Assembly: GCA_011374735.1 (NCBI GenBank)
Contig: DRPD01000216.1
Coordinates: 1-19,408 of the forward strand
From: Thermopetrobacter sp.
Lineage (GTDB): Bacteria > Pseudomonadota > Alphaproteobacteria > Rhizobiales > Aestuariivirgaceae
Direction: 5' to 3'
Length of the DNA: 19,408 nucleotides
The notes under the pieces are model-generated. The model did not search any database, was not told the origin of the DNA, and was given only the letters and a program-made list of their open reading frames with translations. The position numbers were made by a program, and so were the translations under genes. Positions 8,046-17,010 of this stretch are shown in pieces; the stretch's first letter is position 1; each line of letters starts with the position of its first letter.

Positions 8046-10700
8046 ATGTCAAGCGGGGAACCCAGGATCCGGATGATGCCGACCATGCCGACACCGGAGA
8101 GCCTGCGCCATGCGCCACGGCCGGCCTGGTTGTGGGACGGCGAGCGGCGGCGGCTGGCGTGGGCCAATCGGGCGGCGCTGGCGCTGTTCGGCGAGGACAG
8201 CCTGCTGGAGCTGATCGACCGCCCGTTCGCGCCGCGCGACCCGATGGTGGAGAAGCTGGCCGAAGCCGCGGATGACGTGCGAGATGGCGACCCGCCGCGG
8301 GTGACGCTCGCCTTCAACGGCGATGACGTGGAGCTAGACGTGTTCGCCCACGCCCTGCCGGATGGCCGGCCGGGCCTGCTGGTGGTGGGGCGGCGCGAGA
8401 GCGCGGTGGGGCGGCCTGACCTGTTTCGCGAGACGCTGGAGGTGATGCCGCTGGCGGTGCTGATGGTGGACGCCGAAGGCACGCTGCTGCACGCCAACGC
8501 GGCGGCGCGGGAGATGATCGAGGCGGCGGCGCTGGCCGATCCGGCCCGCCTGTTCGGAGACAAGGCGGGCTGGCGCGCCTTTCTCGATGAGGCGGCGCGG
8601 CGCGGGCTGGCGGCGAAGACGCGGCGCGCGCCAACCCGGCATGGCCGCCGCATGCTGCGCATCACGGCGCGGCCGTTGCGCGATGCGGGGGGCGATGGCG
8701 ATCTGTTCGCGCTGTTGCTGGAAGACGTCAGCGACCGCAGGCGGCTGGAAGAGGCATTGCGCCGACAGGGCGGCTGGCCGGCGCCGGCCGGCGGGGCGCC
8801 GGGCGCGGCGCCGGAAGAGGCCGGGCGGGCCGATCTGCTGTCCCGCATCCGCTCGTTGAAGCAATCGGTGGAAGACGCGGCGCGCGAGATCGCCGAGGCC
8901 CGGAAGACCCCGCCACCGCCCGCCGCGACGGAGGAACGGCCCGCCGATGCCGATGAGGCGGGTGACGAGGCCGGCGTGGTCTTTCTGAAGCAGAAAGATA
9001 GTGCCGACGTGGCGGCGCAATCGGACGGAAAAGAGGAGACACGCCCCACCGATCCCCCGCCGCCGCGCCCGGAGGTGCCGGCGCTGGTGCGCGACGTGCT
9101 CGATCATCGCCCCGATCCCATCGTGCTGCATCGGGCCGGGCAGTTTCTCTACGCCAACACGGCGGCGCGCCACACGTTCGGGCATGGGGAAGCCGATGAC
9201 GCCTGGGGCGATCTGGCGAACCAGTTGATGGCGGCGGCGGATGGCGATGTCATCCGTCTCGCCACCGCGGACGGCGCGCGGCGGCGCTTCGTGTTGAAGC
9301 GCGACGTGTTTCCCTGGCGCGAAGGGGCGGTGGTGCAATCGACGCTGCTGGCGGCCGATGACGGGGGGCCGGAGACGGAGGACGAGGCGACGGAGGATGG
9401 CGGCTCCCGCTCCACCCCCGGTGCGCCCGATGCGGCGGCGGAACGCGCCACGGCGCAAGTGGTGAGGCTGGCCGGACGGCGCGGCGGCGAGGAGACGTCG
9501 AAGAGCCGCCTGCGGCGCATGGTGGAGGAGACGGGCGCGCGCCCGACGCTGCAGGAGACGCCGCTGGACGACGAACTGCGGGCCATTCTCGACACCGCCA
9601 CGGACGGCATCATCACGCTCAACCGGGGCGGCGAAATCCTGTCGTTCTCGGCCGGCGCGGAATCGCTGTTCGGGCTGGCGGCGGCCGATGCGGTGGGGCG
9701 GCCGTTCGTGGAGCTGTTCGAGGCAGAGCAGCGGCGGGCGGTGGAGGAATATCTCGCCGCCCTGGCCTCGGACAGCAGCCTGCCGCGCATCTACAACGAG
9801 GGGCGCGAGGTGACGGCGCGGGTGAAGAACGGCGGCGAGATCGCGCTGTTTCTGACCATCGGCCGCATGGGCCGGGCGGATACGCCGCCAAGGGCCGGGC
9901 GGGCCGCCTGGTGCGCGGTGGTGCGCGACATCACCCAATGGAAGAAGACGGAGAGCGAGCTGCGCCGGGCGAAGGACGAGGCGGAGCGTTCCGCGGCGCG
10001 GCGGGCGGAGGCGCTGGCCACCATCTCGCACGAGATGCGCACGCCGCTCAACGCCATTCTCGGCTTCGCCGACGTGATGCGCCATGAACGGTTCGGCAAG
10101 CTGGGCAACGCGAAATACCGCGGCTATGCGAAGGACATCTACGACTCCGGGGCCCATCTGCTGTCGCTGATCAACGACCTGCTCGATCTGTCGCGCATCG
10201 AGGCGGGCAAGTTCGAGATGGAATTCACCGAAGTGGATCTGGCGGCGCTGGCCGAAGACGTGCTGGGGCTGCTGGAGGAACAGGCGGCGGCGGCGCGGGT
10301 GATCCTGCGCCGTTCCATCCCCGACGGCCTGCCGCCGGTGGTGGCCGATGAACGGGCCTGCAAGCAAATCCTGATCAACCTGCTGTCCAACGCCGTGAAA
10401 TTCACCGACCCGGGCGGCCAGGTGATGCTGTCGGTGAAGCTGACGCGCAACGGCGAGATGGAGGTGGCGGTGACCGATTCCGGCATCGGCATGAGCAAGG
10501 AAGAGCTGAAAAAGGCGCTTCAGCCGTTCGCCCGGGTGCGCGGCAAGGACGGGCGCGAGCGACCCGGCTCCGGCCTCGGCCTGCCGCTGGCCAAGGCGCT
10601 GGCGGAGGCCAACCACGCGCGGCTGGAGCTTTCCAGCCGGCCCGGCCGCGGCACCACGGCGCGGCTGGTGTTCCCGCCGCAACGGGTGCTGGCGGGCTGA
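8046..10700 (+). CDS. Soluble multi-PAS sensor histidine kinase, PdhS/PleC/DivJ-like
   Basis: This protein of about 884 residues has no membrane segment. Counting from 8046, PAS-like regions lie at about 25-115, 126-235, 345-435 and 508-630. A Pro/Ala/Glu-rich linker occupies 240-340. The kinase core follows: HisKA with H662 (ISHEMRTPLNAILGFADVM), N-box N782 (NLLSNAVKFT), DSGIGM at D811 and GSGLGLPLAKAL from about G841. The segment with GNAKYRGYAKDIYDSGAHLL and the final GLGLPLAKALAEAN resemble alphaproteobacterial kinases that feed DivK/CtrA cell-cycle signalling. No receiver domain is present and no response regulator gene is adjacent. The start is uncertain: GTG 8001, ATG 8010, 8046 and 8073 are all in frame. 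I took 8046 because GGGTGG lies 5 nt upstream and the earlier residues are only an Arg-rich run. Confidence 0.87.
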   Translation: MSSGEPRIRMMPTMPTPESLRHAPRPAWLWDGERRRLAWANRAALALFGEDSLLELIDRPFAPRDPMVEKLAEAADDVRDGDPPRVTLAFNGDDVELDVFAHALPDGRPGLLVVGRRESAVGRPDLFRETLEVMPLAVLMVDAEGTLLHANAAAREMIEAAALADPARLFGDKAGWRAFLDEAARRGLAAKTRRAPTRHGRRMLRITARPLRDAGGDGDLFALLLEDVSDRRRLEEALRRQGGWPAPAGGAPGAAPEEAGRADLLSRIRSLKQSVEDAAREIAEARKTPPPPAATEERPADADEAGDEAGVVFLKQKDSADVAAQSDGKEETRPTDPPPPRPEVPALVRDVLDHRPDPIVLHRAGQFLYANTAARHTFGHGEADDAWGDLANQLMAAADGDVIRLATADGARRRFVLKRDVFPWREGAVVQSTLLAADDGGPETEDEATEDGGSRSTPGAPDAAAERATAQVVRLAGRRGGEETSKSRLRRMVEETGARPTLQETPLDDELRAILDTATDGIITLNRGGEILSFSAGAESLFGLAAADAVGRPFVELFEAEQRRAVEEYLAALASDSSLPRIYNEGREVTARVKNGGEIALFLTIGRMGRADTPPRAGRAAWCAVVRDITQWKKTESELRRAKDEAERSAARRAEALATISHEMRTPLNAILGFADVMRHERFGKLGNAKYRGYAKDIYDSGAHLLSLINDLLDLSRIEAGKFEMEFTEVDLAALAEDVLGLLEEQAAAARVILRRSIPDGLPPVVADERACKQILINLLSNAVKFTDPGGQVMLSVKLTRNGEMEVAVTDSGIGMSKEELKKALQPFARVRGKDGRERPGSGLGLPLAKALAEANHARLELSSRPGRGTTARLVFPPQRVLAG

Positions 10701-10826
10701 GTTGCGTTCCATCTGGCGGAACCGTTTTCGTTGCGCCACCAGCGGCCGTTGTCTAGTGTGGCGGCGGCACATTCACCCATATCTTCATTCATCGAAGCGA
10801 CAACGTTGCAAGGGAGACGCCTGAAC

Positions 10827-11432
10827 ATGGCTTTCGAATTCACTTTGCCCGATCTGCCCTACGCCCATGACGCGCTGCAGCCGCACATGTCGGCGGAGAC
10901 GCTGGAGTATCACCACGACAAGCACCACGCGGCCTATGTCACCAACGCCAACAAGCTGCTGGCCGGCTCCGGGCTTGAGGACAAGGACGAGATCACCATC
11001 ATCAAGGAATCCTTCGGGGCCAATCCGGGGCTGTTCAACAACGCCGCGCAGGTGTTCAACCACACCTTCTTCTTCAACGGCCTGACGCCGGACGGCGGCG
11101 GGGCGAAGATGCCGGGCAATCTGGAGGCGGCGATCAACGACGCCTTCGGCGGCTTCGACAAGTTCCGCGAGGAGTTCATCAACGCCGGCATCACCCAGTT
11201 CGGCTCCGGCTGGGCGTGGCTGGCGCTGAAGGACGGCAAGCTTCAGATCATGAAGACGCCGAACGCCGAGAACCCCTATGTGCATGGCGCGACGCCGATC
11301 ATCGCGTGCGACGTGTGGGAGCACGCCTACTACATCGATTACCGCAATCTGCGCCCGAAGTTCCTGGAGGTGTTCGTCGACCACCTGGCGAACTGGGAAT
11401 TCGCGGCGGCCAATCTGGAAGCGGGCGGCTGA
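10827..11432 (+). CDS. sodB: Iron-type superoxide dismutase
   Basis: This 201-residue protein aligns by eye throughout with E. coli SodB: FELPALPYAKDALAPH-like N-terminus, EYHHDKHHAAYV, FNNAAQVFNHTFFFNGL and DVWEHAYYIDYRN. Metal ligands are H29, H80, D163 and H167. Gln76 (AAQVFNH) sits where Fe-SODs carry their active-site Gln, and the position used by Mn-SODs (near TPNAENP) has no Gln equivalent, so iron is the likely metal. There is no signal peptide, so it is cytoplasmic. The start ATG at 10827 (MAFEFTLP) has AGGGAG about 10 nt upstream. It is a single-gene unit ended by a strong hairpin. It may protect Fe-S and haem enzymes during shifts between oxygen and nitrate respiration (inference). 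Confidence 0.96.
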   Translation: MAFEFTLPDLPYAHDALQPHMSAETLEYHHDKHHAAYVTNANKLLAGSGLEDKDEITIIKESFGANPGLFNNAAQVFNHTFFFNGLTPDGGGAKMPGNLEAAINDAFGGFDKFREEFINAGITQFGSGWAWLALKDGKLQIMKTPNAENPYVHGATPIIACDVWEHAYYIDYRNLRPKFLEVFVDHLANWEFAAANLEAGG

Positions 11433-11460
11433 GGCGCGCCAGACGCCCACGGGACACGGG

Positions 11461-11493
11461 AAACGCCGGCGGGACGCCTCCGCCGGCGTTTTT
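11461..11493. terminator. Strong bidirectional terminator between sodB and livF
   Basis: Arms AAACGCCGGCGG (11461-11472) and CCGCCGGCGTTT (11480-11491) pair perfectly over 12 bp around a 7-nt loop, with a TTTTT run on the plus strand. The A-run before the first arm gives a TTT on the minus strand, so it can also serve the convergent transporter operon. Confidence 0.9.
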
Positions 11494-11507
11494 CATTGCT
11501 CTCTTCC

Positions 11508-12194
11508 CTATAGGCCAAGATGGCGGCGGCGCGCGTCTTCGGCCGCCGTCAGCGCCGCCGATGTTCCCGCCCACACGATGTGGCCCTTCACCAGCATGTA
11601 GTGACGATCGCAGACGCGGGTCAGGTCGGCGATGTTCTTGTCGATGATGAGCATCGCCACCCCTTCGGCGCGCACGTCGCGCAGGGCCCGCCAGATGCGC
11701 CGGCGCACCTGCGGGGCCAGCCCCTCCGTGGCCTCGTCCAGCACCAGCAGTCGCGGGTTGGTCATCAGGGCGCGGGCGATGGCCAGCATCTGCTGTTCGC
11801 CGCCGGAGAGCACCGCCGCGGAGACATCCGCCCGCTGCGCCAGCTCCGGGAACAGGTCATGCACGCGCCGTATCGTCCAGCCGCCGGAGCGGGCCACGGC
11901 CAACAGATTCTCGCGCACCGTCATGGTGGCGAACACCTGCCGCCCCTCCGGCGCCAGGGCCAGCCCGGCCCGGGCCCGCCGGTGGGGCGGCCAACCGGTG
12001 ATGTCCGCACCATCGAAGACGATGGAGCCGGCGCGCGCCCTCAGCAGGCCGAAGATGGTGTTCACCGTCGTCGTCTTGCCCATGCCATTGCGGCCCAGCA
12101 GCGAGACGGCCTCACCCGCGCCGATGGCCAGATCGACGCCGAACAGCACCTGCGCGGTGCCATAGCCCGCCTCGATGCCCTTCACCTCAAGCAT
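11508..12194 (-). CDS. livF: LivF-type ABC transporter ATPase
   Basis: This 228-residue ATPase is the second nucleotide-binding subunit of a LIV-type (HAAT) importer. Walker A is GRNGMGKT (34-41), the signature LSGGEQQ starts at 129, and Walker B is LLVLDEATEGL (149-159). After Walker B the usual LVEQN of LivF reads IIDKN, an alternative seen in some family members, and no canonical H-loop histidine is visible. I chose ATG 12194 (MLEVKGIEAGYG), 9 nt after GGAG. An ATG at 12203 directly abuts that GGAG and is less likely. It overlaps the end of livG by 8 bp. It is last in the operon, and the terminator at 11461-11493 follows. Confidence 0.92.
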   Translation of the reverse strand: MLEVKGIEAGYGTAQVLFGVDLAIGAGEAVSLLGRNGMGKTTTVNTIFGLLRARAGSIVFDGADITGWPPHRRARAGLALAPEGRQVFATMTVRENLLAVARSGGWTIRRVHDLFPELAQRADVSAAVLSGGEQQMLAIARALMTNPRLLVLDEATEGLAPQVRRRIWRALRDVRAEGVAMLIIDKNIADLTRVCDRHYMLVKGHIVWAGTSAALTAAEDARRRHLGL

Positions 12195-12939
12195 TGATTT
12201 CATCTCCGAAATAGGCGGCTTGCGCCCGCGCATCGGCGCGCACGTCCTGCGGCGCGCCCGTGGCGACGATGCGGCCGGCCACCAGCACCGAGAGCGTATC
12301 GGCCAGCGCGAACACCGCATCCATGTCGTGCTCCACCAGCAGCATCGGCCAGCGCCCCTTCAGATTTTCGAGCAGCGCCACCATCTCGCGCCCTTCGGCC
12401 GGGCTCAAGCCCGCCGTCGGTTCATCGAGCAGCAAGACCTTTGGCTGGCCGATCAGCGCCAGGGCCAGATCGAGCTGCTTGCGCTGGCCGTGGGCCAGCT
12501 GCGCCACCGGCCGGGCAGCCGCATCGGCCAGCCCGGTCAGTTCCAGCGCCGCTTGCGCCGCCGCGCGCAAGACCGCATCGCGGCGCGCGGCGCGAAACAC
12601 CCCCCAGGGCCGCCCGTGGTTGGCCAAGGCGGCGGCCAGCGCGTTGTCCATGACCGTCATGGCCGGCAGCAGGCTGGTGCGCTGAAAGCTGCGGGCCAGC
12701 CCCAGCCGGGCCCGGGCGTGGGCCGGCCGGCGGGTGATGTCGCGGCCCAGAAATTCGATCCGCCCGCCATCCGGCGCGATCTCGCCGGCCAGCTGGTTGA
12801 TCAGCGTCGTCTTGCCCGCCCCGTTGGGGCCGATGAGGGCGTGAATCTCCCCGTCGCGCAGGTCGAGATCGACCCCGGCCGTCACCTGCAGGCCGCCGAA
12901 GGCCTTGCGCAGCCCGATGGTGCGCAGCAGCGCCGTCAT
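12187..12939 (-). CDS. livG: LivG-type ABC transporter ATPase
   Basis: This 250-residue ATPase has Walker A GPNGAGKT (37-44), signature LAHGQR (148-153), Walker B VLLLDEPTAGL (168-178) and H-loop H204 (LVEHDMD). These features and the length match LivG, the first ATPase of branched-chain amino acid-type importers. It starts at the ATG at 12937-12939, overlapping the livM stop as ATGA. Longer in-frame starts would lie within livM and add an Arg-rich shadow. It powers import through the LivH/LivM permeases. Confidence 0.94.
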   Translation of the reverse strand: MTALLRTIGLRKAFGGLQVTAGVDLDLRDGEIHALIGPNGAGKTTLINQLAGEIAPDGGRIEFLGRDITRRPAHARARLGLARSFQRTSLLPAMTVMDNALAAALANHGRPWGVFRAARRDAVLRAAAQAALELTGLADAAARPVAQLAHGQRKQLDLALALIGQPKVLLLDEPTAGLSPAEGREMVALLENLKGRWPMLLVEHDMDAVFALADTLSVLVAGRIVATGAPQDVRADARAQAAYFGDEINA

Positions 12940-13871
12940 GCCGCCCTCCGCGCCTGCATGAGCGCCACGGCGATCAGCAGCAGGCCGAACGGCAGGTGCC
13001 AATACACCGTCCATGACGAGAGCAGCTCTTCGAGCACCACGAACGCCGCCGCGCCGGTGAGCGGCCCCAAGACGCGGCCCGCGCCGCCCAGGATGACCAT
13101 GAACATCAACTCGCCGGCGCGCGTCCATTCGGCCATGGCCGGAGAGACGAAGGCGGCGTGTTCGGCGGCCAGCGCCCCGGCCAGCGCGGTGATGGCGCCG
13201 GCCAGCACATAAGCGGCGAGGCGCACGGTGAACACGTTCAGGCCCGCCGCACGCATGCGCCGCGCGTTGCGCGCCGAAGCGGTGAGCGCCAGCCCGAAAG
13301 GCGCGTTCTTCAGCCGCCAGGTGAACGCCAGCACCACCGCCAGCAGGGCGAATGACAGGCCGAACAGATGCAACGGATCGTCAAGGGACATGAGCGGCAG
13401 TTCGGAGCGTTGATCGACCGGCAGACCGTCATCGCCGCCGTAGTCCTCCAGCGCGTTGAGCAGGAAATAGACCATCTGGCCGAAGGCCAGGGTGATCATG
13501 ATGAAATGAAGCCCCTTCGTGCGCAGCGCCAGCGCGCCGGTGACGAGCGCGAACAGCGCCCCGGCGGCGACGGCCAGCGCGACGTGGAACAGGCCATTGG
13601 AAGAGGCCAGCCAATCGGCCCCGCCATACAGCGCGTGATGGGCCGGGATGGCCACCGCGTAGGCGCCGATGGCATAGAACGCCGCGTGGCCGAACGACAC
13701 CAGGCCGCCGAGGCCGAGGATGATGTTCAGCCCGGCCGCGGCCAGGGCCAGAATGGCCAGCCGGGTGGCGACATCGAGCCAGAACGGCTGGGCGGTGACG
13801 GTGGCGATGACGGGCATGGCCGCCAGCGCCGCCAGCAGCGCGATTTCCAGCCCCGCCCGCCAGTTCCTCAT
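12936..13871 (-). CDS. livM: LivM-type ABC transporter permease
   Basis: This 311-residue polytopic protein begins MRNWRAGLEIALLAALAAMP. It contains the LivM core AAAGLNIILGLGGLVSFGHAAF and the later GGAGRVLGPLTGAA segment that contacts the ATPase. It forms the channel with LivH. Start and stop overlap livH (ATGA, 13868-13871) and livG, showing tight translational coupling. The C-terminus lacks the extra ATPase domain found in some LivM fusions. Confidence 0.93.
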   Translation of the reverse strand: MRNWRAGLEIALLAALAAMPVIATVTAQPFWLDVATRLAILALAAAGLNIILGLGGLVSFGHAAFYAIGAYAVAIPAHHALYGGADWLASSNGLFHVALAVAAGALFALVTGALALRTKGLHFIMITLAFGQMVYFLLNALEDYGGDDGLPVDQRSELPLMSLDDPLHLFGLSFALLAVVLAFTWRLKNAPFGLALTASARNARRMRAAGLNVFTVRLAAYVLAGAITALAGALAAEHAAFVSPAMAEWTRAGELMFMVILGGAGRVLGPLTGAAAFVVLEELLSSWTVYWHLPFGLLLIAVALMQARRAA

Positions 13872-14800
13872 GCCGCGCCCCCGCGGGCCGGAGGCGGGAA
13901 CAGGCCCCGCGGGCGGGCGATCAGCACCAGCGCCATGAGGATGTAGATGCTCATGGCCGAAAGGGCCGGGGCGGCCGTCTCCGCCGCTTCCAGCGGCAAC
14001 ACGCGGGCCAGCAGGGTATCGAGGAAAGCGCGCCCGAAGGTGTCGATGAGACCGGCCAGCAACGCCGCCACGAACGCCCCGCGCAAAGAACCGATGCCGC
14101 CGATGACGATGATGACGAAGGCGATGATGATGACCTGCGCGCCCATGGCCAGCGAGGCCTCGGTGATCGGCGCGATCAGCGCCCCGGCCAGCCCGGCCAG
14201 CATCGCCCCCAGCGCGAACAGCATGGCGTGCAGGCGGTGGGTGTCGATGCCCAGCGCCTGCGCCACCCGCGGGTTGGCGGCGGCGGCGCGCACCCGCACC
14301 CCGAAGCGGCTGTGATGCAGCAGCACATACAGCAATGCCGCCACCGCCAGCGCCGCGGCGATGATGACCAGCCGATAGACGGGCAGCACAACGCCGAACA
14401 GGCGCGCCTGGCCGCGCAAGGCGTGCGGCAGGGCGATGGCGCGGCCCTCCGCCCCCCAGATCAGCATGGCCAGCGCGCCGATCACCAGCAGCAGCCCGAA
14501 GCTGGCCAGCACCTGGGCCAGATGGCTTTTGCCATACAGCGGGCGGGCCACGAGGCGCTCCGTGATGAGCCCGGTCAGCCCGAGAAGCGGCAGCGCCAGC
14601 AGCACCGACAGCGGCCAGTCGCCGGTCAGCTCCAGCAGCGAGGCGGAGAAGAACGCGCCCAGCATGTAGAAAGCGCCGTGGGCCAGGTTGACGTAGTCGA
14701 GCACGCCCAGCGTCAACGTCAGCCCCGCCGCCACCAGAAACAGCAACAGCCCCAGTTGCAGGCCGTTGACCAGCTGGCTGGCGATCAGCGTGGCGTCCAT
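13868..14800 (-). CDS. livH: LivH-type ABC transporter permease
   Basis: This 310-residue membrane protein has the LivH hallmarks: LVNGLQLGLLLFLVAAGLTL near the N-terminus, LDYVNLAHGAFYMLGA (about 34-49) and the cytoplasmic loop GIGSLRGAFVAALL (about 237-250). It is the other permease half of the importer. It starts 10 bp after the stop of the binding-protein gene and overlaps livM by 4 bp. The substrate cannot be read from the permease. Confidence 0.93.
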   Translation of the reverse strand: MDATLIASQLVNGLQLGLLLFLVAAGLTLTLGVLDYVNLAHGAFYMLGAFFSASLLELTGDWPLSVLLALPLLGLTGLITERLVARPLYGKSHLAQVLASFGLLLVIGALAMLIWGAEGRAIALPHALRGQARLFGVVLPVYRLVIIAAALAVAALLYVLLHHSRFGVRVRAAAANPRVAQALGIDTHRLHAMLFALGAMLAGLAGALIAPITEASLAMGAQVIIIAFVIIVIGGIGSLRGAFVAALLAGLIDTFGRAFLDTLLARVLPLEAAETAAPALSAMSIYILMALVLIARPRGLFPPPARGGAA

Positions 14801-14810
14801 GCCGGCGGCC

Positions 14811-15992
14811 TCACTTCAGCGCGCATTGGGCGGCGTAGGGGTCCTGATGGTCGTCGTAGATCTTCTCCACCACCTTGAACGTCCACTTGCCGTTTTGGCC
14901 TTCCACCACCTCGCGCAGATAGAAGTCCTGCACGGGGAAGTGATTGCGGCCATAGCGGAAGGCGCCGCGCACGGAGCCGAAGTCGGCCTTGAGCATGGCG
15001 GCGCGGATGGCCGCGGTGTTGGTCAGGTCGCCCTTCGCGCCTTCCACGCCGGCGCGGATGAGGTTGATGGCGTCATAGGCCTGGGCGGCGTAGAACGACG
15101 GATCGCGGCCGTATTCCTTGCGGAAATCGGCGACGAAGCGCCTGTTCACCGGATTGTCCAGATCCTGGCTCCAGAACATGGTGGAGCGATGGCCCCGCAC
15201 GTCGATGCCGCCTTTGCTGAACTTGGGCAGCGAAATGGCGTCCACGGTGAACACCGTGAACAGCTTCATCTTCTTGGCCAGCCCGGACTGGTTGAACTGC
15301 TTCAGGAACGCGCCGCCGGCCTTGCCGGGATAGAAGGCGAACAGGGCCTCGGCGCCCGATGCGGCGGCCTTGGCCAGCTCGGCGGAGAAGTCCAGCTGCG
15401 CGTCCTTGCCCCACTTGGTGAGGTCGCGGCCCTTGACCTCGCCCCTGAAGGTGCGCAGCACGCCGGCCATGATGTTCTTGCCGGCGGTGTAGTTGGGCAC
15501 GATCACATACAGGCTCTTGATGCCCTTCCTGTTCAGCACCTCGCCCAGCGCCATGGGCACCTGATCGTTCTGCCAGGAGGTGGAGAAGAAATTCTCGTGG
15601 CACAGCTTGCCGGCCAGCGGCGCCGGGCCGGCGTTGGCGGAGATCAGGAAGGCACCGGAATCCAAGGCCGGCTTGCGCGACGCCATCAGCACGTGGCTCC
15701 AGATGTAGCCGGTGAGGAACCTGACCTTGTCCCGCGTGGCCAGCTTCAGCGTCTTCTGGCGCCCGATGTCGGGGCGGAAGCCGTCGTCCTCGACGATCAG
15801 CTTCACGTCCAGCCCGGCCATCTTGCCGCCCATGTGCTTCACGGCCAGCTTCGCCGCGTCCAGCATGTCGCGGCCGATCACCGCGGCCGGCGTGGTCAGC
15901 GTGGTGACGAAGCCGATCTTCACCTCTTCGGCCAGCGTCGCGGTGGCGGAGGCCGCCAGCAGCGCCCCGGCGGCAACGAGTTTGCGCAACAT
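14811..15992 (-). CDS. Periplasmic binding protein of a LIV-type ABC importer (Peripla_BP_6)
   Basis: This 393-residue protein has a signal peptide (MLRKLVAAGALLAASATATLA, cleavage before EE at 22). A type I periplasmic-binding fold follows, opening VKIGFVTTLTTPAAVIGRDM with LAVKHMGGKMAGLDVKLIVEDD. The family binds leucine/isoleucine/valine, but many relatives bind aromatic acids, amides or urea, and the ligand cannot be assigned here. C132 and C391 (counting from the first Met) could form a disulfide. The start at 15990-15992 has GGGAGGAA upstream; the frame is open further but crosses the divergent promoter region. It is the first gene of the five-gene operon, the usual place for the most abundant subunit. 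Confidence 0.9.
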   Translation of the reverse strand: MLRKLVAAGALLAASATATLAEEVKIGFVTTLTTPAAVIGRDMLDAAKLAVKHMGGKMAGLDVKLIVEDDGFRPDIGRQKTLKLATRDKVRFLTGYIWSHVLMASRKPALDSGAFLISANAGPAPLAGKLCHENFFSTSWQNDQVPMALGEVLNRKGIKSLYVIVPNYTAGKNIMAGVLRTFRGEVKGRDLTKWGKDAQLDFSAELAKAAASGAEALFAFYPGKAGGAFLKQFNQSGLAKKMKLFTVFTVDAISLPKFSKGGIDVRGHRSTMFWSQDLDNPVNRRFVADFRKEYGRDPSFYAAQAYDAINLIRAGVEGAKGDLTNTAAIRAAMLKADFGSVRGAFRYGRNHFPVQDFYLREVVEGQNGKWTFKVVEKIYDDHQDPYAAQCALK

Positions 15993-16110
15993 GATAGGTC
16001 TTCCTCCCTGTTTCCTCGTGCATGAATGATCCATAAGCTGTATAGACATTTGCCCGGCCCGGCGAAAGGCTGCATCCACTCCCGTTGCGCTCCCCGTCGC
16101 AAGGTTTTGC

Positions 16111-17010
16111 GTGTCCATGACCAGCTCCAGCCACCATACGCCGCTGTCCGGCATGATCCTGGTGGTGCTCGCCTTCGGCCTGCTGGCCGGGCTCGACTCC
16201 ATGTCGAAATACATGACGGCCTTCCTGCCGGTGATCGCCATCGTGCTGTGGCGCTATGTGACCGGGACGCTGTTCGCGCTGGTGTTCGGGTATGCCAAAC
16301 GGCGCGCCGCGCTGTGGCGCACCGCCCACCCCTGGCTGCAATTGTTGCGCGGCCTGCTGATGACCGTCTCCACCCTGTTCGTGGTGCTGGCGTTGCGGCG
16401 GCTGCCGCTGGTGACCACCTCGGCGATCCTGTTCTCCGCGCCGTTGTGGGTGGCGGCGCTGTCGCATCTGCTGCTGGGCGAGAAGGTCGGCCCGGCGCGC
16501 TGGGCGGCGGTGGTGGCCGGTTTCCTCGGCGTGCTGATCGTGCTGCGCCCCGGCACGCCGGATTTTCAGCCGGCCATGCTGTTCGCACTGGCGGCGGCGC
16601 TTTCCTTCGCGCTGTATCAGCTGCTGACCCGGCGCGTCGGCGGCCATGACGACGCGGTCAGCTCGCTGTTTCTCTCCTCCGCCGGGGCGGCGCTGCTGTC
16701 GCTGCCGCTGGCGGCGTTCATTCCCGTCTGGCCGCAAGAAAACTGGCAATGGTGGCCGCTCATCGCCATGGGGGCGCTGGGCACCCTCGCCCATCTGCTG
16801 CTGATCGAAGCCTACCGGCGGGCCGACGCGGCGCAGCTGGCGCCGTTCATCTATACCCAGATCGTGTGGATGATCGTCATCGGCTGGCTGGTGTTCGGCG
16901 ACGTGCCGGACGTGATGACGCTGAGCGGCGCGGCGCTGGTGATCGCCGCCGGGGTGTTCATCGCGGCACGCGAGCGGGCCCGCCAGCGGCGCGCCGCGGC
17001 CGGTCGCTGA
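16111..17010 (+). CDS. EamA/DMT-superfamily transporter
   Basis: This protein of about 299 residues has roughly ten hydrophobic segments in two EamA repeats. The first runs from about GMILVVLAFGLLAGLDSMSK. The second begins near PAMLFALAAALSFALYQLLTRR. Each repeat ends in an E-K/D-containing loop (LLLGEKVGPARW; LVFGDVPDVMTLSG) typical of the family. Members export amino acids, nucleobases or other metabolites; the substrate is unknown. GTG 16111 has AAGG 6 nt upstream. ATG 16117, two codons later, is also possible but lies 12 nt from that weak site. It is divergent from the ABC operon over 118 bp, which could share control, but no functional link is shown. Confidence 0.88.
   Translation: MSMTSSSHHTPLSGMILVVLAFGLLAGLDSMSKYMTAFLPVIAIVLWRYVTGTLFALVFGYAKRRAALWRTAHPWLQLLRGLLMTVSTLFVVLALRRLPLVTTSAILFSAPLWVAALSHLLLGEKVGPARWAAVVAGFLGVLIVLRPGTPDFQPAMLFALAAALSFALYQLLTRRVGGHDDAVSSLFLSSAGAALLSLPLAAFIPVWPQENWQWWPLIAMGALGTLAHLLLIEAYRRADAAQLAPFIYTQIVWMIVIGWLVFGDVPDVMTLSGAALVIAAGVFIAARERARQRRAAAGR

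Noticed and set aside
10703..10738. Possible hairpin after the kinase gene
   Set aside because: The 8-bp stem contains a G·G mismatch and lacks a following T-run, so I do not call a terminator.
8334..10772. 812-codon open frame on the minus strand
   Set aside because: It is fully antisense to the histidine kinase, whose frame carries all catalytic motifs. The antisense product is an Arg/His/Gln-rich sequence with no recognisable domain, a usual result of high GC at third positions.
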